Shown here: positions 62,340 through 64,000 of the stretch, piece after piece
How positions within the stretch are numbered: position 1 is the stretch's first letter
How the letters are laid out: each line of letters starts with the position of its first letter
Assembly: GCF_036924745.1 (NCBI RefSeq)
Contig: NZ_JAZHSD010000001.1
Location: 1,054,001 to 1,118,000 of the forward strand
Direction: 5' to 3'
DNA from: Bradyrhizobium sp. AZCC 1693
GTDB lineage: Bacteria > Pseudomonadota > Alphaproteobacteria > Rhizobiales > Xanthobacteraceae
Length of the DNA stretch: 64,000 bases
Notes under the pieces: generated by a model
Told to the model about the DNA's origin: nothing
Databases searched by the model: none
What the model saw: only the letters and a program-made list of their open reading frames with translations
Made by a program: the position numbers and the translations under genes

Positions 62340-63329
62340 CTACTTCACCAGCCAACCCTGTTCGCCCGCGACCTGCTTGACGTGTTCGAGATCCTGCTTG
62401 ATGAAATCGTCGAACGCAGCGCCGGTCAGGAAGGTGTCGACCTGCGAGGTCTTCTCGATGTAGTCCTTCCATTCGGATGTCGCCTGCACCTTCTTCATCA
62501 GATCGATGTAGAACGCCGCCTGCTCCGGGCTGACCTTGCCGGGCAGCCACACGGTTCGCGGCTGCTCATATTGCGAGATCGCCAGCCCCTGTTCGACGCA
62601 GGTCGGCACGTCGCTCCAGCCCTCGGTAGTGGTGACCTTCGGCCCCTGCGGCAGCCGCTTCGGGCTGAAGGCACAGAGCGGGCGCTGGGTACTGCCGCGC
62701 CATTGCCCAAGGCTCTCGGAGGGATTGTTGACGTGGGCATCGATATGGCCACCGGCCAGTTGCACGGCAGCCTCGGCGCCGCTCTTGAAGGGGATGTAGG
62801 TGAATTTGACGCGCGCCGCCTTCTCGATCATCCGCGTCAGTACCTCGTCGGTATCCTTGGACTGCGCGCCACCCATCTTGAATTCGGTCGCGGCCGCCGC
62901 CTTGAGGAAGTCGCCCGCTGTCTTGTAGGGCGCGTCCTGTTTCACCCACAGCAGGAATTCGTCCTGCGCCATGGCGGCAATCGGGGTCAGATCGGTGTAG
63001 TTGAAGGCGACCCTGGAGACGAGCGGTTGCTGCCACGCGTTCGAGGTGCCGAAGATCACCTTGTAGGGATCGCCGGCGGACGCCTTGCCGTAGACATAGC
63101 CTTCCGCGCCGCTGCCGCCGCCCTTGTTGACGACCACGACCGGCTGATCGGTCAGTTTGTATTTGGTGACGATGCTCTGGACCGCGCGCGCGAGATTGTC
63201 GGTGCCGCCGCCCGGCCCCGCGGTGGCGACGAACTCGATCGGCTTCTGCGGCTGCCATGCGGCGGCTGGAATCGCGCCCGCGAGCATGAGCCCCGTCGTG
63301 GACAGCAGGAGTTTTGCAGCGATCTTCAT
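62340..63329 (-). CDS. Tripartite tricarboxylate transporter substrate-binding protein TctC (Bug family)
   Basis: A 329-residue periplasmic binding protein. The signal peptide is MKIAAKLLLSTTGLMLAGAIPAAA. The mature part begins QKPIEFVATAGPGGGTDNLARAVQSIV, a Bug-family pattern, with VVNKGGGSGAEGYVY and GGAQSKDTDEVLTRMIEKAARVKFTYIPFKSGAEAAVQLAGGHIDAHVNNPSE as ligand-loop motifs. Ligand unknown; Bug proteins bind dicarboxylates, aromatic acids and related anions. Confidence 0.92.
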   Translation of the reverse strand: MKIAAKLLLSTTGLMLAGAIPAAAWQPQKPIEFVATAGPGGGTDNLARAVQSIVTKYKLTDQPVVVVNKGGGSGAEGYVYGKASAGDPYKVIFGTSNAWQQPLVSRVAFNYTDLTPIAAMAQDEFLLWVKQDAPYKTAGDFLKAAAATEFKMGGAQSKDTDEVLTRMIEKAARVKFTYIPFKSGAEAAVQLAGGHIDAHVNNPSESLGQWRGSTQRPLCAFSPKRLPQGPKVTTTEGWSDVPTCVEQGLAISQYEQPRTVWLPGKVSPEQAAFYIDLMKKVQATSEWKDYIEKTSQVDTFLTGAAFDDFIKQDLEHVKQVAGEQGWLVK

Positions 63330-63380
63330 GGTTTCCTCCGGGTGGGCATTTTTTGTTTCGTTGGTATTTTCGTTTTCTTG

Positions 63381-64000
63381 TCAGGCGACCAGATCCTTGC
63401 GGCCGGCCGAGGCGGCAACGATCGCGCCCTCCCGCTCGAACGTGTCGATCTGGGCCTGGTCGAAACCATGTTCGCGCAGCACCTCGCGCGTATGCTCGCC
63501 ATAGACGGGCGCGCCCGAACGCACCTTGCCGGGCGTCGCCGAGAATTTGACCGGCAGCCCGATCGTCTTCACCGGTCCGAGCGTCGAATGCTCGATCTCG
63601 ACCACCATGTCGCGTGCGAGTGTCTGCGGATCGTTCAGCGCTTCCAGCATGTCGTGAACCGGGCCGCAGGGCACGCCCTTCTCGTCAAGTGCCGCCAGCC
63701 AATGCGCCCGCGTCTGCTTGCGGAAGCGGGCGCTCAGTTCGGATTCGAGCTCCTTCAAATGCGCCATGCGATCGGAGCCGTTGACGAAGCGCGGGTCGGA
63801 GGCCAGTTCCTGCGCGCCTAGCGCTTCCAGCATCAGCAGCCAATGCTTCTTGTTGGCGCCGCCGACCACGAGCCAGCCGTCGGACGCCTCGAACGCTTGA
63901 TACGGCGCGTTGAGCGGATGGGCCGAGCCCATGGCGCGCGGCGCCACATTGCTGGCGAGCGCAATCGTCGACTGCCAATAGGTCTGAACCAGCGCCGCCT
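63381..64000 (-). CDS. Class III (CaiB/BaiF) CoA-transferase, C-terminal part
   Basis: The frame is open to the window end and stops at 63381; about 205 residues are seen. The stretch APYQAFEASDGWLVVGGANKKHWLLMLEALGAQELASDPRF is the family hallmark near the C-terminal third; VPCGPVHDMLEALNDPQTLARDMVVEIEHSTLGPVKTIGLPVKFSATP and GEHTREVLREHGF complete it. Such enzymes move CoA between carboxylic acids. The catalytic Asp lies upstream of the visible part. It precedes tctC by about 50 bases and suggests that the imported acid is activated as a CoA thioester. Confidence 0.9.
   Translation of the reverse strand, partial: AALVQTYWQSTIALASNVAPRAMGSAHPLNAPYQAFEASDGWLVVGGANKKHWLLMLEALGAQELASDPRFVNGSDRMAHLKELESELSARFRKQTRAHWLAALDEKGVPCGPVHDMLEALNDPQTLARDMVVEIEHSTLGPVKTIGLPVKFSATPGKVRSGAPVYGEHTREVLREHGFDQAQIDTFEREGAIVAASAGRKDLVA

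Overview
The window reads as a chromosome segment of an alphaproteobacterium close to Bradyrhizobium (Nitrobacteraceae). The grounds are the high G+C content, the dusB-ntrB-ntrC-ntrY-ntrX-hfq-hflX gene order, the fused ispDF, the valS-popZ-tolC-pcm block, the aapJQMP transporter, and intergenic inverted repeats of a type I associate with Bradyrhizobium. The genus is an inference from gene content and order; no search was run.

Layout. 1-11.8 kb is core: the end of mazG, then the leftward nitrogen-control block (dusB, ntrB, ntrC, ntrY, ntrX, hfq, hflX), then rightward ispDF and cinA. 11.8-15.5 kb is a catabolic-looking set: a ThDP enzyme, a beta-hydroxyacid dehydrogenase and a FadR-type GntR regulator. 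15.5-20.7 kb holds coq10/ratA, a P-loop kinase, lipA, a 3-methyladenine glycosylase, a PhzF enzyme and an exported M20 peptidase. 21.0-23.3 kb is a large RTX-type secreted glycosidase. 23.6-30.1 kb is core again (valS, popZ, tolC, pcm).

30.2-39.4 kb is the accessory part. It has a compact XRE regulator plus HNH-like protein cassette with restriction-modification-style controller boxes, flanked by a degenerate duplication of the pcm upstream region. It also has a divergent excisionase-like gene, tRNA-Asn and tRNA-Cys, a PEPxxWA-CTERM protein, a TetR-controlled NmrA/DUF1772 pair with a clear palindromic operator, and several small or decayed genes.

39.4-49.4 kb holds a DTW-domain tRNA-modifying enzyme and a four-gene tripartite efflux operon (outer-membrane factor, fusion protein, two RND pumps). 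At 49.8-52.0 kb a FAD oxidoreductase and a DUF1365 gene have been fused by a deletion and are dead, while the cyclopropane-fatty-acid synthase behind them is intact. 52.1-59.3 kb combines cysteine synthase, a general amino-acid ABC transporter and a cystathionine beta-lyase, probably serving sulfur amino-acid metabolism. 59.3-64 kb is a leftward operon: a PdxA2-type dehydrogenase, a tripartite tricarboxylate transporter (TctA/B/C) and a class III CoA-transferase cut by the window end.

The best candidate for something undescribed is the XRE/HNH-like cassette at 30.28-31.65 kb. It looks like a controller-nuclease module without a methyltransferase.
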